Shown here: piece after piece, positions 43,335 through 53,680 of the stretch | Layout: each line of letters opens with the position of its first letter | Numbering within the stretch: the stretch's first letter is position 1 | Assembly: GCF_001677435.1 (NCBI RefSeq) | Contig: NZ_CP016268.1 | Location: 919,001 to 983,000, forward strand | From: Woeseia oceani | GTDB taxonomy: Bacteria; Pseudomonadota; Gammaproteobacteria; Steroidobacterales; Woeseiaceae | Direction: 5' to 3' | DNA length: 64,000 nt | Notes under the pieces: model-generated | What the model was told of the DNA's origin: nothing | Databases searched by the model: none | Seen by the model: the letters and a program-made list of their open reading frames with translations, nothing else | Program-made: the position numbers and the translations under genes

Positions 43335-44885
43335 ATGAGTTTTCGCCTGCCGACACTGCTGCTTGCAATCGTCCTCTCTGCTTGTACGACGAGCGGGGAA
43401 CTGGTCGACTACCGTGAAACGGATATTGCTACGCTGCAAGCACGGATGGAAAGCGGTGAGCTGAGCGCTGTGTCGCTGACCCAGTTCTATCTCGATCGCA
43501 TTGAAGCAATCGATCGCAACGGTCCTGCGTTGAACTCAATCATCGAGATCAACCCGGATGCACTGGCAATCGCCCGCAGCCTGGACGTAGAGCGCGAACA
43601 AATCGGTTCGCGCGGCCCGATGCACGGCATTCCCGTTGTACTGAAAGCCAATATTGATACCGCCGATCGCATGGAAACGACGGCAGGCTCGCTGGCGCTC
43701 AAGGGTCATCGGCCGCCGCAGGATGCGTTCATCGTGCAACAACTTCGCGCTGCCGGTGCAGTGATTCTCGGCAAAGCCAACCTTAGCGAGTGGGCCAATT
43801 TTCGCTCCACGCATTCATCGAGTGGCTGGAGCAGCATCGGCGGCCAAACGAACAATGCTTACGATCCGGCGCGAAACCCTTGCGGTTCATCAAGTGGTTC
43901 AGCCGTTGCCGTTGCTGCAAGTCTGACCAGCGTCGCCATTGGAACCGAAACCAATGGTTCCATTGTCTGCCCCGCGAGCGTGAATGGGCTGGTCGGAATC
44001 AAGCCGACACTGGGACTCGTCAGTCGCAGCGGCATCATCCCGATTGCACACAGTCAGGACACGGCCGGGCCGATGGCGCGCACCGTTAAGGATGCAGCCA
44101 TTCTGCTAACGGCAATAACAGGTCGCGATGCCGCCGATCCTTTAGCGAATCATTTTCCAGCGGCGGTTCCCGATTTCGCACTGAATCTGTCGACGGATGC
44201 TTTGCGCGGTGCTCGCATTGGTGTTTGGCGCGGCTACAGCGGTGTGGACAACGACCCGCGGGTTGAGGTGATACTCGCGAACACCATCGCGACACTCAAA
44301 TCGCTCGGCGCAGAAATTGTCGATCCTCTAGAGATCGACACGGACGGCATGGGGGAAGCCGCACGGCAAGTGCTGTATTACGAATTCAAAGAGGATCTCA
44401 AGCAGTATCTGATTGCGAGCAATGCGCCGTTGCGGAGTCTCTCGGAAGTCATCGCGTTCAACGAAGCCAACCGGGATTTGGCGATGCCGCTGTTTGGCCA
44501 GGAGCGCATGCTGGAGGCGGAAACCAAGGGCCCGCTCACTGATCCGGAATACCTGCAGGCATTGGCGGACAGCAAACGCATCTCACAGAACGCGATCAAT
44601 GACGCGCTCAGGACCCACCGGCTCGACGCGTTGATCGCACCATCCCGCAGCCCGGCGTGGATGACGGACCATGTCAACGGTGATCAGTCGTCCGGCGTAT
44701 CGAGTTCGTCACTCGCGGCCATTTCCGGCTACGCTAGCGTAACGTTGCCCGCCGGCGACATATTCGGCATGCCAGTCGGCGTGTCGTTTATCGGTGGTGA
44801 ATTCAGTGACGCAGCGCTGATCCGCTATGCCTATGCTCTTGAACAGGCGGGGTACCAGCGTCAGCCACCAGAGATCAGTCAGTAG
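43335..44885 (+). CDS. Amidase-signature family hydrolase, lipoprotein
   Basis: About 516 residues from the ATG at 43335 (GGGGAGA upstream). The lipobox is LSAC, so it is anchored in the envelope. The amidase-signature triad is complete: Lys in VVLKANIDTAD, the Gly/Ser-rich GSSSGSAVAVAASLTSVAIG with cis-Ser, and the Ser nucleophile in TNGSIVCPAS. It is like the exported amidases of Proteobacteria related to glutamyl-tRNA amidotransferase A, but acts on small amides or peptides outside the cytoplasm. It stands alone and is followed by a hairpin with T-run. Confidence 0.92.
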   Translation: MSFRLPTLLLAIVLSACTTSGELVDYRETDIATLQARMESGELSAVSLTQFYLDRIEAIDRNGPALNSIIEINPDALAIARSLDVEREQIGSRGPMHGIPVVLKANIDTADRMETTAGSLALKGHRPPQDAFIVQQLRAAGAVILGKANLSEWANFRSTHSSSGWSSIGGQTNNAYDPARNPCGSSSGSAVAVAASLTSVAIGTETNGSIVCPASVNGLVGIKPTLGLVSRSGIIPIAHSQDTAGPMARTVKDAAILLTAITGRDAADPLANHFPAAVPDFALNLSTDALRGARIGVWRGYSGVDNDPRVEVILANTIATLKSLGAEIVDPLEIDTDGMGEAARQVLYYEFKEDLKQYLIASNAPLRSLSEVIAFNEANRDLAMPLFGQERMLEAETKGPLTDPEYLQALADSKRISQNAINDALRTHRLDALIAPSRSPAWMTDHVNGDQSSGVSSSSLAAISGYASVTLPAGDIFGMPVGVSFIGGEFSDAALIRYAYALEQAGYQRQPPEISQ

Positions 44886-44897
44886 CCGGGATAAAGA

Positions 44898-44973
44898 ACA
44901 CGCACGATTCCACTCAGTATGGTCTGCCATAGGTCGGCAGCAACGCCGTGGCCTGTCGTGCGTGTCCTTTTTG
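44898..44973 (+). terminator. Terminator after the amidase gene
   Basis: ACACGCACGA (44898-44907) pairs with TCGTGCGTGT (44956-44965), followed by CCTTTTTG. The loop holds a second small stem (CTGCC/GGCAG). It lies between convergent genes. Confidence 0.55.
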
Positions 44974-44978
44974 ATCCG

Positions 44979-47123
44979 CTATTTTGCCAGCGGGTTCGGT
45001 CTTACCTGGAAGTGTACGACGATAGGCTTCGAGCCCTTGCCACCCTCCTTTAACCACGGTGTGCGATCGCCTTCCGGTACCCACAGACCGCGGCCTTTCC
45101 AGCCAGCGTCCGGGTCGTCAATGCGGCCTTCAAAGCCCTTGGTGTAGAAGCCCATCGGGTAGGGCACACGTAGCGTGACAAACTCGTCATCAACGAGCGC
45201 GTGCACACCATCGAACAGGTTGCCGGTAGCGATCGGCACGTCCTCGCCGAGACCCAGAGAATTGTGCTGATCAACCCACGTGTAATAACTGGACTCGACA
45301 CTGAACTGCGGTAGTTCGGCAAAGCCAGGTCCTGGCAGGTCGTGCAAGGTCCAGCCTTCCGGGCAATGGTTGCCGGTGGCGTCCGGCCCGTTGAGCGGGC
45401 CTTTGCACTTGCGACGGTCGAATTCCCCGAGGTGCCCGCTGCCGAGCGAGCTCCAGACCACGCTCTGCTTATCGATATCCGCGCCGCGTACGCCGAAGCC
45501 CGGCAATGGCGGGTAGTACATTTCGGCGAGTGCCGTTTGCGGTGGATTGTCACCGGGCACCAGGCGAGTGATAGACCCAGGGTAGCAAAACGCGTTGGAG
45601 CCCCAGACAGCATCGCCATTCGGTTCCGGCATGACCGCGTAAAAGCCGTTCGGCACGCGCGTGTCGAGCTTCGCGTCCTGCGGTGCGCCGGGTTCAGTCC
45701 ACGCATCCTGTTTGCCGTTGCCGTTGGTATCGAGGATCAGCGGTGCCCAGCCTTGTGCCGCAGCAGCGTCGCCGGTTTCAAAAAAAGTGGTGGTATCGAG
45801 CCAGCCGACAACATCGCCGCCACCGCTGGTCCACAAGGTATTGCGGTCGTCGTAAGCGAACTGCAGGTGGTGCGTCCCGAAACAGGTGTCGACGAAGGTG
45901 TAGTCCTGGGTTTCCGGATCAAAGATGGCCAAGTGGCGCCCGGCGCGATCCTTCGGATAAAGCTGCGCTGACGGGTGCGAAGAACCGGGTTTGCAGAAGT
46001 CAGGGTTGTTCGCCGCGCGAATCCGCGCGGTCAGCCAGACCCGTCCGTCCTGATCAAGCATCGGATTATGGACGTTCGCGCGACTGTCCCAAATACGCTC
46101 ATCTCCCCAGTAAGGGGAAGGAGCAACAACCGGGTCTTCGTTGGTTGTTGGTGTGTCCTCGTCACGCACCGGCAACGTATACTCGCTCGCCGTATTTGCA
46201 ACCGGGTCGAGGATCGGCATCTTGTCGGTACTCAGCTCAGGCGCGCCGTACAGGCGGCCGTAACCATTGACGGTAGGGTTGCGCCGGTCCGTGCCCGATA
46301 AATCGTGCATGTAGAACTGCGGTTCTGACCAGTCGCGTACCGTGGCGACGATGTTGCGTTCGACGCCTGATGGCCGTGCCGGTTTGTGGGCCGGTAGTTC
46401 GCCTGCAGCGATTCGGTCGCTCCAGTCGGCGAGGTACTTGAACGGCAAGCCGCGCAGTCGTTCGGCCGCGATGCCGATCATGTTGTGCCCGGCCTGACCG
46501 GACGCGAGGCGTCGCGCCCATGCCTGTTCGGACGAGTCGATATCCGCAAACGCGGCAGGCATGGTACGGGTGGCTTCGTTGCCCAACTGATGGCAGCCAA
46601 CACAGCCCATGTTCTTCATCCACGTCAGGTAATAGTTCATACCGCCTGGAAGTTCGGCAACTTCGCTTTCGCTGGGCAGGTCCATCATGGCGTACCAGTA
46701 GGCAGCGGGGTAATAACGCGCCGCCTCAGCAGGACTGCTGGCGGTGATGGCCTGCAGGTCGACGCGCTCGCCCGGGGATGCGTCTACCTTCGCGGAGTCG
46801 GTCAAACCGTAGCCGCGTACCCATAGCTGGTAGTCGGCAGCGGGCAGGTCCGGCACGAGATAGCGGCCTTCATCATCCGTAACCACTATGCGCGTAAAGC
46901 GCGTGTCAAGGTCGTTGGTTTCGGCGATGACCCATACGCCCGCCTCAGGGCCGGCGGCGCTTGAAACCACGCCGGCGATATCGTCCGCATCCATCGAAAT
47001 AGGCGTCAATTCCTGGGTGGCGCCGCCTGAGGACTCGACTTGAGACGGCGTATTGCGCTGGCAGGCCGTCAGAAACGTCACGGCAACAAGAACAAGCAGT
47101 GTGTAAGCGATGCGAAGTAGCAT
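44979..47123 (-). CDS. Large haem-binding lipoprotein with carboxypeptidase-regulatory-like domain
   Basis: About 714 residues from the ATG at 47123 (GGAGG upstream). The lipobox is FLTAC. An Ig-like carboxypeptidase-regulatory domain (about 40-110; VVTDDEGRYLVPDLPAADY) is followed by a single c-type haem site (MGCVGCHQLGNE). A long C-terminal part (about 260-714) has repeated strands that may form a propeller-like fold (DQDGRVWLTARIR, LQFAYDDRNTLWTSGGGDVV, GFYAVMPEPNGDAVWGSN). It is probably a periplasmic electron-transfer or lyase-like protein. I recall similar large proteins in marine gammaproteobacteria without an assigned reaction. Confidence 0.7.
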   Translation of the reverse strand: MLLRIAYTLLVLVAVTFLTACQRNTPSQVESSGGATQELTPISMDADDIAGVVSSAAGPEAGVWVIAETNDLDTRFTRIVVTDDEGRYLVPDLPAADYQLWVRGYGLTDSAKVDASPGERVDLQAITASSPAEAARYYPAAYWYAMMDLPSESEVAELPGGMNYYLTWMKNMGCVGCHQLGNEATRTMPAAFADIDSSEQAWARRLASGQAGHNMIGIAAERLRGLPFKYLADWSDRIAAGELPAHKPARPSGVERNIVATVRDWSEPQFYMHDLSGTDRRNPTVNGYGRLYGAPELSTDKMPILDPVANTASEYTLPVRDEDTPTTNEDPVVAPSPYWGDERIWDSRANVHNPMLDQDGRVWLTARIRAANNPDFCKPGSSHPSAQLYPKDRAGRHLAIFDPETQDYTFVDTCFGTHHLQFAYDDRNTLWTSGGGDVVGWLDTTTFFETGDAAAAQGWAPLILDTNGNGKQDAWTEPGAPQDAKLDTRVPNGFYAVMPEPNGDAVWGSNAFCYPGSITRLVPGDNPPQTALAEMYYPPLPGFGVRGADIDKQSVVWSSLGSGHLGEFDRRKCKGPLNGPDATGNHCPEGWTLHDLPGPGFAELPQFSVESSYYTWVDQHNSLGLGEDVPIATGNLFDGVHALVDDEFVTLRVPYPMGFYTKGFEGRIDDPDAGWKGRGLWVPEGDRTPWLKEGGKGSKPIVVHFQVRPNPLAK

Positions 47124-47255
47124 GGTAGGGCCTCCATATCGACGGGACGACAGCAAACCGTATCATGCTACGCATTGCTCGCGGAGCTGTATCGTTTAAG
47201 CCAATGTAGTGGGAGGCCCGTCGCTACCTTGTGTTGCAGCGCTGGCCACCCTGCA

Positions 47256-47648
47256 TCAGGAGCTGACTGGTTTTCGTAGGCAAACGATCCAGACCTGCGC
47301 AACGATGATGCAGATCGCTAGAAAGGACAGCAGAAACGAGTCAAGATAGAAGGGGCTGTACCATTCGAACTCGCCTTTGTGCACACGGAGCCAGCCACGA
47401 AAGTGCTGAGTTGATGCGACCGAGAGCCCGAAGAAGCCGACTACTGTCGAAAAGTACTTGACGATAAAATGACTCGTGCCGCTGAGCATAACGAGACCGA
47501 GTAAGCCAATTACGCTACGTTGTACCCGGCAGTACGGACACTTGTACACAACGTCAAACCAGTCAAGCGACCATGCGCCCAGGCTGACAACAATGGCAAC
47601 AATGCCTAGCGCGCGAATATGTTGTTGGTAGAACTCGTATTGAAACAT
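47256..47648 (-). CDS. DsbB-like small membrane protein with CPYC motif
   Basis: 130 residues, about four hydrophobic helices. The end of the first helix and start of the second read WFDVVYKCPYCRVQRSVIG, which resembles the DsbB pattern CxxCxxxR that oxidises DsbA and passes electrons to quinone. The second, periplasmic Cys pair of DsbB is missing (only a Cys near 112 and one near the end in helices), so activity would have to differ. No dsbA lies nearby. It could also be an unrelated membrane protein. Confidence 0.5.
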   Translation of the reverse strand: MFQYEFYQQHIRALGIVAIVVSLGAWSLDWFDVVYKCPYCRVQRSVIGLLGLVMLSGTSHFIVKYFSTVVGFFGLSVASTQHFRGWLRVHKGEFEWYSPFYLDSFLLSFLAICIIVAQVWIVCLRKPVSS

Positions 47649-47922
47649 CGGCTCACTCTTGATTTGTAGTTAGTCTTACAAGTGTGGGTGGTGGGTGCTA
47701 TGTACCGCAATTCCTTGGACAAGCTTCATGCGTCAACTGCGCCAAAGTCGCTGTTTGGAAGTATTGCGACGGGATCAGCTGGGTAGTTTCGATAAACCCC
47801 AGCGGGATAACTCAACTGTGGTGACTTCGAAATTTGGTATGTCATTAAGCGATATTCTTATACAGCTCATAAGATTTCAAACAAGAGGGGTTCGCAGTGG
47901 GCGGACCTATACGGACTGAGCA

Positions 47923-49938
47923 ATGGCGATGAATGTACTTAACAGACTTGGCGTGGTGACGATCTCGATTCTTGGTTTGCTCGTAGCCTGCCAGAACGCT
48001 GTCCAGGAATCTGCGGCCGATCTGGTATTGACGAATGCCCATGTCTATACCGCGGATAGTGCGCGTTCTATTGCACAGTCGGTGGCAATCCGGGACAAGC
48101 AGATCGTCTACGTTGGCAGTGACGAAGAGTCGACGCCCTACATCGGACCATCCACAGTGGTACGCGACATGGGCGGTGCGATGCTTATGCCGGGTCTGCA
48201 TGACATGCACATCCATGCGTTGGGCACTGTCGAGCCGGATACCTGTGACCTGAATTCCAGACCGTATTCTTTCGATGCAATGGTGCCGGTACTCAAGGCT
48301 TGTATTGCCGAGCACAATATTGCGCCGGGCGAATGGTTGATTGTCCTGCAATGGGCATTTTCCGCGGGCAATCAACCGAGCCAGGATCTGCCGCATATTC
48401 GGGCGGCGCTGGACGCAGTATCCACCGAGCACCCGATCTTTCTGTACGGTGACGACGGTCACCACGGTGCGGCCAACAGCCTGGCGTTGTCGCTGGCAAG
48501 CAATGAGGCAGGTGAAACTGTGGAGATCAACGCCCGAACGCTGGAGTCGGACTACGCTGCATTCAAGCCGATGATCAACGTCGATGCCAACGGTGAACCT
48601 ACGGGTGGCATTAATGAGGACGCGCGAACCCTGCTGCGCAGCAACTGGTTCGAAGACATGCTCGGTATGAACGGTGACCTGGACGGTACCCTGTCGCGCG
48701 TTGCGCCAAAGATGGCTGCAAACGGCATCACTTCACTGCAGGACGCGATCGTTACTCCGGCAACGCTGGCGGCTTATGGGCGACTGGAAGAACGCAGCGA
48801 AATGACGTTCCGACTACGGGCGGCGATGGTCGAGCCCCCGACAGAGCGTATCGCCGACATCGATGCGCACCTGGAAACGCTCAAGGCACTGCGCGAGCAA
48901 TACGCAGACTACGAGTTCGTGGCGGCGGACGGCGTCAAATTGTTCGCCGATGCCGTGCTTGAAGGCAATCCGCTGACATTCCCGCCGACATTACCGGTTG
49001 CGGCGTTGCTTGAAAATTACAAACAACCGATTTTTGCGGGCAGTGTCGATGACGGTTCATTCGACGTGGTTGGCTATGTTGATCAGGACCGCGAAGTCTG
49101 TCAGTCAGTAAAGGCGAATCCGCAAAGCTATACCACGTCAGAGCGTCTTGAGGCATTCGTGACGGAGTACGGCTTTTATCCACAGCAGTGCCTGCCGAAC
49201 AGCGGCGTGCTTGAGCACGAAGAGGCATTCGTACGCGCGTACATTCGCAAAGCGACCGAAGCCGGCTTCCATGTGCACGTGCACGCGCTGGCGGACAAAG
49301 GCGTGAGAATTGCCGTCGACGAGTTCAGCAAAGTAAAAGCCATCGCGGACCGCAATGGCACGAGCCAAAGCCTTGCGCACGTGCAGCTCGCGCACCCCGA
49401 TGATCAAAAGCGAATCGGTGAGCTGGGCATATCGGTGGTGTTCACCTTCGTGTGGGCGACGCCGGGGATTGCTTACGACATGATGGTTACGCCCTTCATC
49501 GAGGAGGTCAGGGGCATTGCCGATCTCTACAATCCCGATACGTACTACATGCAGAACGTGTACCCGGTGAAGCGTATTCAGGACTATGGCGGGAACATCG
49601 TGAACGGGAGTGACGCACCGGTCGGTGGTCGTGACCCGATTCCATTCGTGAGCATGCAGCAGGCAATCACCCGTAGCAATGGCGAGACGATTATGAACGC
49701 CGATCAACGAATCGATGTTCACTCGGCGATCGCGGCATTTACCATCAATGCTGCAAAATTGTTTGGTCACAGTGACATGCTTGGCAGTATCGAAGCAGGC
49801 AAGACCGCCGACCTCATAGCACTGGACAGAAACATCGTAGAGCTCGCCGAGGCGGGTATGCCACAGGAGATTGGTGGGACACAGGTCACTCTGACCATCT
49901 TTAACGGCAAGATCGTGCACGATGCAGCGACGAACTAG
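47923..49938 (+). CDS. Amidohydrolase (YtcJ-like) lipoprotein
   Basis: 671 residues. The lipobox is LVAC near residue 23. Amidohydrolase barrel: DLVLTNAHVYTADSARS, AMLMPGLHDMHIHALG (metal His pair), GDDGHHGAANSLAL, GVKLFADAVLEGN, VHVHALADKGVRIAVDEF, LAHVQLAHPDD, NGSDAPVGGRDP, LFGHSDMLGSIEAGKTADLI. The YtcJ subfamily acts on N-acyl or cyclic amides. An exported version probably hydrolyses an extracellular amide or peptide. It is alone in its transcription unit. Confidence 0.88.
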   Translation: MAMNVLNRLGVVTISILGLLVACQNAVQESAADLVLTNAHVYTADSARSIAQSVAIRDKQIVYVGSDEESTPYIGPSTVVRDMGGAMLMPGLHDMHIHALGTVEPDTCDLNSRPYSFDAMVPVLKACIAEHNIAPGEWLIVLQWAFSAGNQPSQDLPHIRAALDAVSTEHPIFLYGDDGHHGAANSLALSLASNEAGETVEINARTLESDYAAFKPMINVDANGEPTGGINEDARTLLRSNWFEDMLGMNGDLDGTLSRVAPKMAANGITSLQDAIVTPATLAAYGRLEERSEMTFRLRAAMVEPPTERIADIDAHLETLKALREQYADYEFVAADGVKLFADAVLEGNPLTFPPTLPVAALLENYKQPIFAGSVDDGSFDVVGYVDQDREVCQSVKANPQSYTTSERLEAFVTEYGFYPQQCLPNSGVLEHEEAFVRAYIRKATEAGFHVHVHALADKGVRIAVDEFSKVKAIADRNGTSQSLAHVQLAHPDDQKRIGELGISVVFTFVWATPGIAYDMMVTPFIEEVRGIADLYNPDTYYMQNVYPVKRIQDYGGNIVNGSDAPVGGRDPIPFVSMQQAITRSNGETIMNADQRIDVHSAIAAFTINAAKLFGHSDMLGSIEAGKTADLIALDRNIVELAEAGMPQEIGGTQVTLTIFNGKIVHDAATN

Positions 49939-50062
49939 ATAGCAGGTTTAAGGCGTGTGCGTGCAGTTGCTGTAGCAACAGGGCGCCACCTGACAACGAA
50001 CCGCATGGCTTCGCAAATTTGGCGGGTTACAGGTACGCAGATCCGGGCAGCCCCGATTGTCG

Positions 50063-50656
50063 TTAACGGTGCTTGCCCACGGTCCAGCCAGTCTTGCCCA
50101 GGTATTTCTCGCCCGCCTGGGTCGGTAAGTCTTCAAGTGCCGATCCCATGGAATCGTTCCAGCGGTTCAGGTAGCCGAACAGCGCAATAACACCCATGAT
50201 CTCGACGATGTCTTCGTCGGACCAATGGGCACGGAGTTTCTCAGCGTGGTCTTCCGTAACGCCGTTAGGCACCTCGGCAGCGGCAAACGCGAAATCCAGT
50301 GCCGCCTTTTCTGCTGTTGTGAAATGCGGGCTGTCCGCATAGTTGAAAATGCTGTTCAGACGATCTTCGGAAGTGCCGAATCGCTCCGAGCCGAGAATCG
50401 TGTGTGCCTGACAATAGCGGCAGCCTGACACCATGCTGGTGACGTAGCCAATGAGTCGCTTGAATTCCGGCGTTACCGCGCCTGCGCATTCCATTACGGC
50501 GACATTCAGGTCGGTGAACGCTTTGGCGATATTCGGGCGTCGTGACATGGTTCGGACGCTGTTAGGGACTACGCCAAGTGGGCCTTTGAAGAATTGCACG
50601 TACTCGCGGAGCGCGGGTTCAATTTGCTCTTCGTCCAGTGGTTCTACAACGGGCAC
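50063..50656 (-). CDS. AhpD-like carboxymuconolactone decarboxylase family protein
   Basis: 197 residues with a GTG start (AAAGGA upstream). The family core is MVSGCRYCQAHTILGSERFG, with the redox CxxC plus His of AhpD-like peroxidase-related proteins. MGVIALFGYLNRWNDSMG follows. It either reduces organic peroxides through the disulfide or acts in aromatic or gamma-lactone metabolism. It starts 48 bases after the dehydratase gene on the same strand, so it is likely in that operon. Confidence 0.85.
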   Translation of the reverse strand: MPVVEPLDEEQIEPALREYVQFFKGPLGVVPNSVRTMSRRPNIAKAFTDLNVAVMECAGAVTPEFKRLIGYVTSMVSGCRYCQAHTILGSERFGTSEDRLNSIFNYADSPHFTTAEKAALDFAFAAAEVPNGVTEDHAEKLRAHWSDEDIVEIMGVIALFGYLNRWNDSMGSALEDLPTQAGEKYLGKTGWTVGKHR

Positions 50657-50704
50657 TGTTTTTTTCCTTTGGTGTAAGTTGTATTCGACAACCCTTCGGG
50701 AGAA

Positions 50705-52435
50705 TCAGTCGGATTGGTCGTCTATTGTTTCCTGCTGCCAATCCACATTGCCGGAGTGAGTCGTTGCGCCGCGATGAGCGGAGCCTACAAGTGCCGCGTA
50801 CTTTTCGAGAGCGCCACCGATTCTCGCTCTACCGCGTTTCGGCAGAGCACTTCTGCGTTCGGCCAGTTCAGCGTCGCTCAAATCCACATCGACGCTCCGT
50901 CCGGGAATGTCGATTTTGATGCGATCGCCTGTTCGTAGCAACGACAAAGGGCCGCCTACCGCGGCTTCCGGGCAGGCATAGCCAATGGACATGCCACGCG
51001 AAGCACCGGAAAAACGGCCGTCGGTTAAAAGTGCGATTTCTTCGCCCACGCCCTGACCGTACAGCAAAGCCGTCACACCCAGCATCTCCCGCATGCCCGG
51101 CCCGCCGCGTGGACCTTCGTTGCGAATGACAATAACCGAGCCTGATTCGTAATCGCGTGTGGCCACGGCGAGCGCGCACTCTTCTTCGGATTCGAATACC
51201 CGGGCGGGGCCGTCGAAAGTCTGACGCTTGAGGCCAGCGACCTTGAGAATCGCGCCGTCAGGGCAAAGATTGCCTTTCAGGACCACGAGCCCGCCGCTGG
51301 GCGAGATTGCCTTGGCCAACTCCCGGATGACTTCACCATCAGGATCAGCAGCGTCCGCAATGGAGTCCGTCAGTGTTTGCCCGGTGGCGGTCAAGCAGTC
51401 GCCGTGCAGATAGCCGCCGTCGAGCAACACTTTCAACAGCACGCGAAGACCACCAACACGGTGCATATCGAAAGCCAGGTATTGTCCGCCCGGCTTCAGG
51501 TCGGCAAGCAAAGGCGTGCGTTCAAATACGGCGGCAACGTCGTCGAAACTGAAATCAATACCCGCTTCATGGGCGATAGCGGGTAAGTGCAATGCCGCAT
51601 TGGTTGACCCGCCGGTAGCGGCGACCACGGCAACCGCGTTTTCCAGGCTGCGCCGGGTAACCAGCTCGCGCGGCAGCGGACCGCCAGCATGTAGTTTGCG
51701 CAAGACTTCGATACCCGATTGTTCAGCAATGTCTTTGCGTTCCGGGCTGACGGCAGGTGAAGTGGCGCTGCCAGCCAGCGCGAGGCCAAGGGTCTCGGCG
51801 ACCATGGCCATCGTGTTTGCGGTGAACTGGCCCGGGCAGGATCCGGCCGTGGGGATGCAGACGCGCTCCATCTGATCCAGATCCTCGCGGCTGCCTGTGC
51901 CTGCCATGACGCTGCCAACACCTTCGAATACATCCTGAATCGTGATGTCTTTGTCGTTCCACCGGCCGGGGAGAGTGCTGCCTCCATAGACGAATACGGA
52001 TGGGACGTTAAGTCGCACCATCGCCATCATGATGCCGGGCAGGGTCTTATCGCAGCCTGCAAAACCGATCAGCGCGTCGTATACATGTCCGCGCATTACC
52101 GCTTCGATGCTGTCAGCGACAATTTCCCGGGAGACCAGTGAAAACTGCATGCCCTTGTGGCCCATGGACATGCTGTCAGCCACGGATGCTGTCGTGAACA
52201 TGCGTGGCAGCCCGCCTGCTTCGGCGACGGCTGAGTGCGCGATGGAGGCCTGTTCGTACAGATGCATGTTGCAAGGTGTGGTTTCAGCGGCGGCACTGAC
52301 GACGCCAATAAACGGCTTCTCGAAATCTTCGCTACTGAGGCCCATTCCGCGCAGGAAGGCGCGGTGCGGTGCGCGGCTGAGGCCCTTTGTGACCAGTCGG
52401 GACCGCCAGTGTTTCCCTGCCTTTTTCGTGCTCAC
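50705..52435 (-). CDS. IlvD/Edd-family dehydratase
   Basis: About 576 residues from a GTG at 52435 with GGAGG 11 bases upstream. The frame stays open for another 71 codons, but these cross the operator and the opposite start. Fe-S cysteines appear in [20 protein letters not shown] and [46 protein letters not shown] and the C-terminal acid region [16 protein letters not shown] follow. The family includes dihydroxyacid dehydratase (IlvD), 6-phosphogluconate dehydratase and aldonate dehydratases. The isolated position next to an oxidoreductase and an FCD regulator favours a catabolic sugar-acid or hydroxy-acid dehydratase over valine biosynthesis. Confidence 0.85.
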   Translation of the reverse strand: MSTKKAGKHWRSRLVTKGLSRAPHRAFLRGMGLSSEDFEKPFIGVVSAAAETTPCNMHLYEQASIAHSAVAEAGGLPRMFTTASVADSMSMGHKGMQFSLVSREIVADSIEAVMRGHVYDALIGFAGCDKTLPGIMMAMVRLNVPSVFVYGGSTLPGRWNDKDITIQDVFEGVGSVMAGTGSREDLDQMERVCIPTAGSCPGQFTANTMAMVAETLGLALAGSATSPAVSPERKDIAEQSGIEVLRKLHAGGPLPRELVTRRSLENAVAVVAATGGSTNAALHLPAIAHEAGIDFSFDDVAAVFERTPLLADLKPGGQYLAFDMHRVGGLRVLLKVLLDGGYLHGDCLTATGQTLTDSIADAADPDGEVIRELAKAISPSGGLVVLKGNLCPDGAILKVAGLKRQTFDGPARVFESEEECALAVATRDYESGSVIVIRNEGPRGGPGMREMLGVTALLYGQGVGEEIALLTDGRFSGASRGMSIGYACPEAAVGGPLSLLRTGDRIKIDIPGRSVDVDLSDAELAERRSALPKRGRARIGGALEKYAALVGSAHRGATTHSGNVDWQQETIDDQSD

Positions 52436-52476
52436 TGTCTTCAACGCCTCCTGAATCACCGGCTTACATTCATAAG

Positions 52477-52500
52477 TTGTCGATTGTATACTATCGACAA
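52477..52500. promoter_or_regulatory. Near-perfect 24-bp palindromic operator between dehydratase and oxidoreductase genes
   Basis: TTGTCGAT (52477-52484) and ATCGACAA (52493-52500) flank TGTATACT, itself centred on the palindrome GTATAC. 11 of 12 base pairs are symmetric. It sits in the 102-base divergent space and could control both genes. The TTGTATAC part matches the TTGT-NN-AC core of GntR/FCD-type operators. Confidence 0.65.
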
Positions 52501-52537
52501 ATTGATTATCCACCTTGACAGGTTGTGGCCGGGAAGT

Positions 52538-53623
52538 ATGAAAGCAGTAGAAATCCACCAGTACGGTGCCGCGCGCGATGTGCTCCGCCTCAGTCACAAC
52601 GCACCCCGGCCGATCCTGGCTGCCGATGAGATCCTGATCGAGAACCACGCCACCTCCGTCAATCCCGTCGATTGCGCGGCCCGCTCAGGCTACGGCCAGA
52701 ATTTTTTCTCGCGGCTGGGCTGGGGCGATCTGCCGATGATTCTTGGGCGGGACGCATCCGGTGTTGTCGTTGCCAAAGGCAAGGACGTCGCGGGCGTGGA
52801 AATTGGCGACGAAGTTTATGCGGCGCCGCCGATCGGTTGTTATGCCGAATACGTCAAAGTCAAAGCGGTGCACGCGGCGCCCAAGCCGCGCAATATCAGT
52901 CATTCGGAAACGGCGGCTCTGCCGTTCATCGCGCTGACGGCATGGACCGCATTGGTCACGAATGCGGGTTTAACGGCGGAGAACGCCACCGGGAAAAAAA
53001 TAGTGGTACCGAGAGCAGCGGGCGGTGTGGGCAGTTTTGCTGTGCAGTTGTTGAAAGCCTGGGGCGCCGAGGTGGCTGCGATATGCAGCACACGCAATAT
53101 TGAACTGGTTCGCAGCCTCGGCGCAGATACGGTCATCGACTATACGCAGCAGGACTTCAGGGATCATTTGCAGGATTACGATGTTGCCTTCGACCTGATA
53201 GGCCGGAAAAGCGATTTCGACGAACTGGACAACGACTACAAAGGTGGCACTGCCACCGCCGACGGCAGTCATTACGATGAGCAGTTGATGAGTGTTTTGC
53301 GCGAAGACGCGAACGCTGTCTATGTCACCGTTTGTTCCCCCAAGGTCGCTTTGACAAACAAGTACGGTTACGACGAAGGGGTGCGCCAAGCAGATATCGA
53401 ATACGCAAATCGTGCAAATGCGGCAGCCAACAAAGGCTACCAATACGTGTGGTCGTTCTTTGATCCGAATGCAGCCCCATTGCGCGCAGTAGCCTGCCTG
53501 ATCGAGGAAGGCAAGATCAAACCGGTCATAGACAAGGCTTACCCACTGGCCGACATCGTCAAGGCCCATGAGTATTGTGAGACAAAGCAGGCGCAGGGAA
53601 AGATCGTCATAGATATCCGCTAG
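52538..53623 (+). CDS. Zinc-free MDR quinone oxidoreductase-like protein (copy 1)
   Basis: About 361 residues from the ATG at 52538 (GGGAAG upstream). Frames extending further 5' only read through the dehydratase gene on the other strand. Medium-chain dehydrogenase fold: [45 protein letters not shown], the coenzyme-binding [20 protein letters not shown] and the C-terminal [20 protein letters not shown]. It lacks zinc ligands, so it is a quinone or enone reductase with NADPH. It is a close paralogue of the gene at 62445-63533 and is divergent from the dehydratase. Confidence 0.9.
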   Translation: MKAVEIHQYGAARDVLRLSHNAPRPILAADEILIENHATSVNPVDCAARSGYGQNFFSRLGWGDLPMILGRDASGVVVAKGKDVAGVEIGDEVYAAPPIGCYAEYVKVKAVHAAPKPRNISHSETAALPFIALTAWTALVTNAGLTAENATGKKIVVPRAAGGVGSFAVQLLKAWGAEVAAICSTRNIELVRSLGADTVIDYTQQDFRDHLQDYDVAFDLIGRKSDFDELDNDYKGGTATADGSHYDEQLMSVLREDANAVYVTVCSPKVALTNKYGYDEGVRQADIEYANRANAAANKGYQYVWSFFDPNAAPLRAVACLIEEGKIKPVIDKAYPLADIVKAHEYCETKQAQGKIVIDIR

Positions 53624-53680
53624 CGTCGTGCGTTGTGCAGCTGCCGCAGAAGCACAGCGCCTGCACGTCCAGGCTTCGTG

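Noticed and set aside
50678-50692. GTTGT-N5-ACAAC before the AhpD-like gene as a further GntR operator
   Set aside because: The half-sites resemble the motif but the centre is 5 bases instead of 2, and the gene is probably expressed from the dehydratase promoter.
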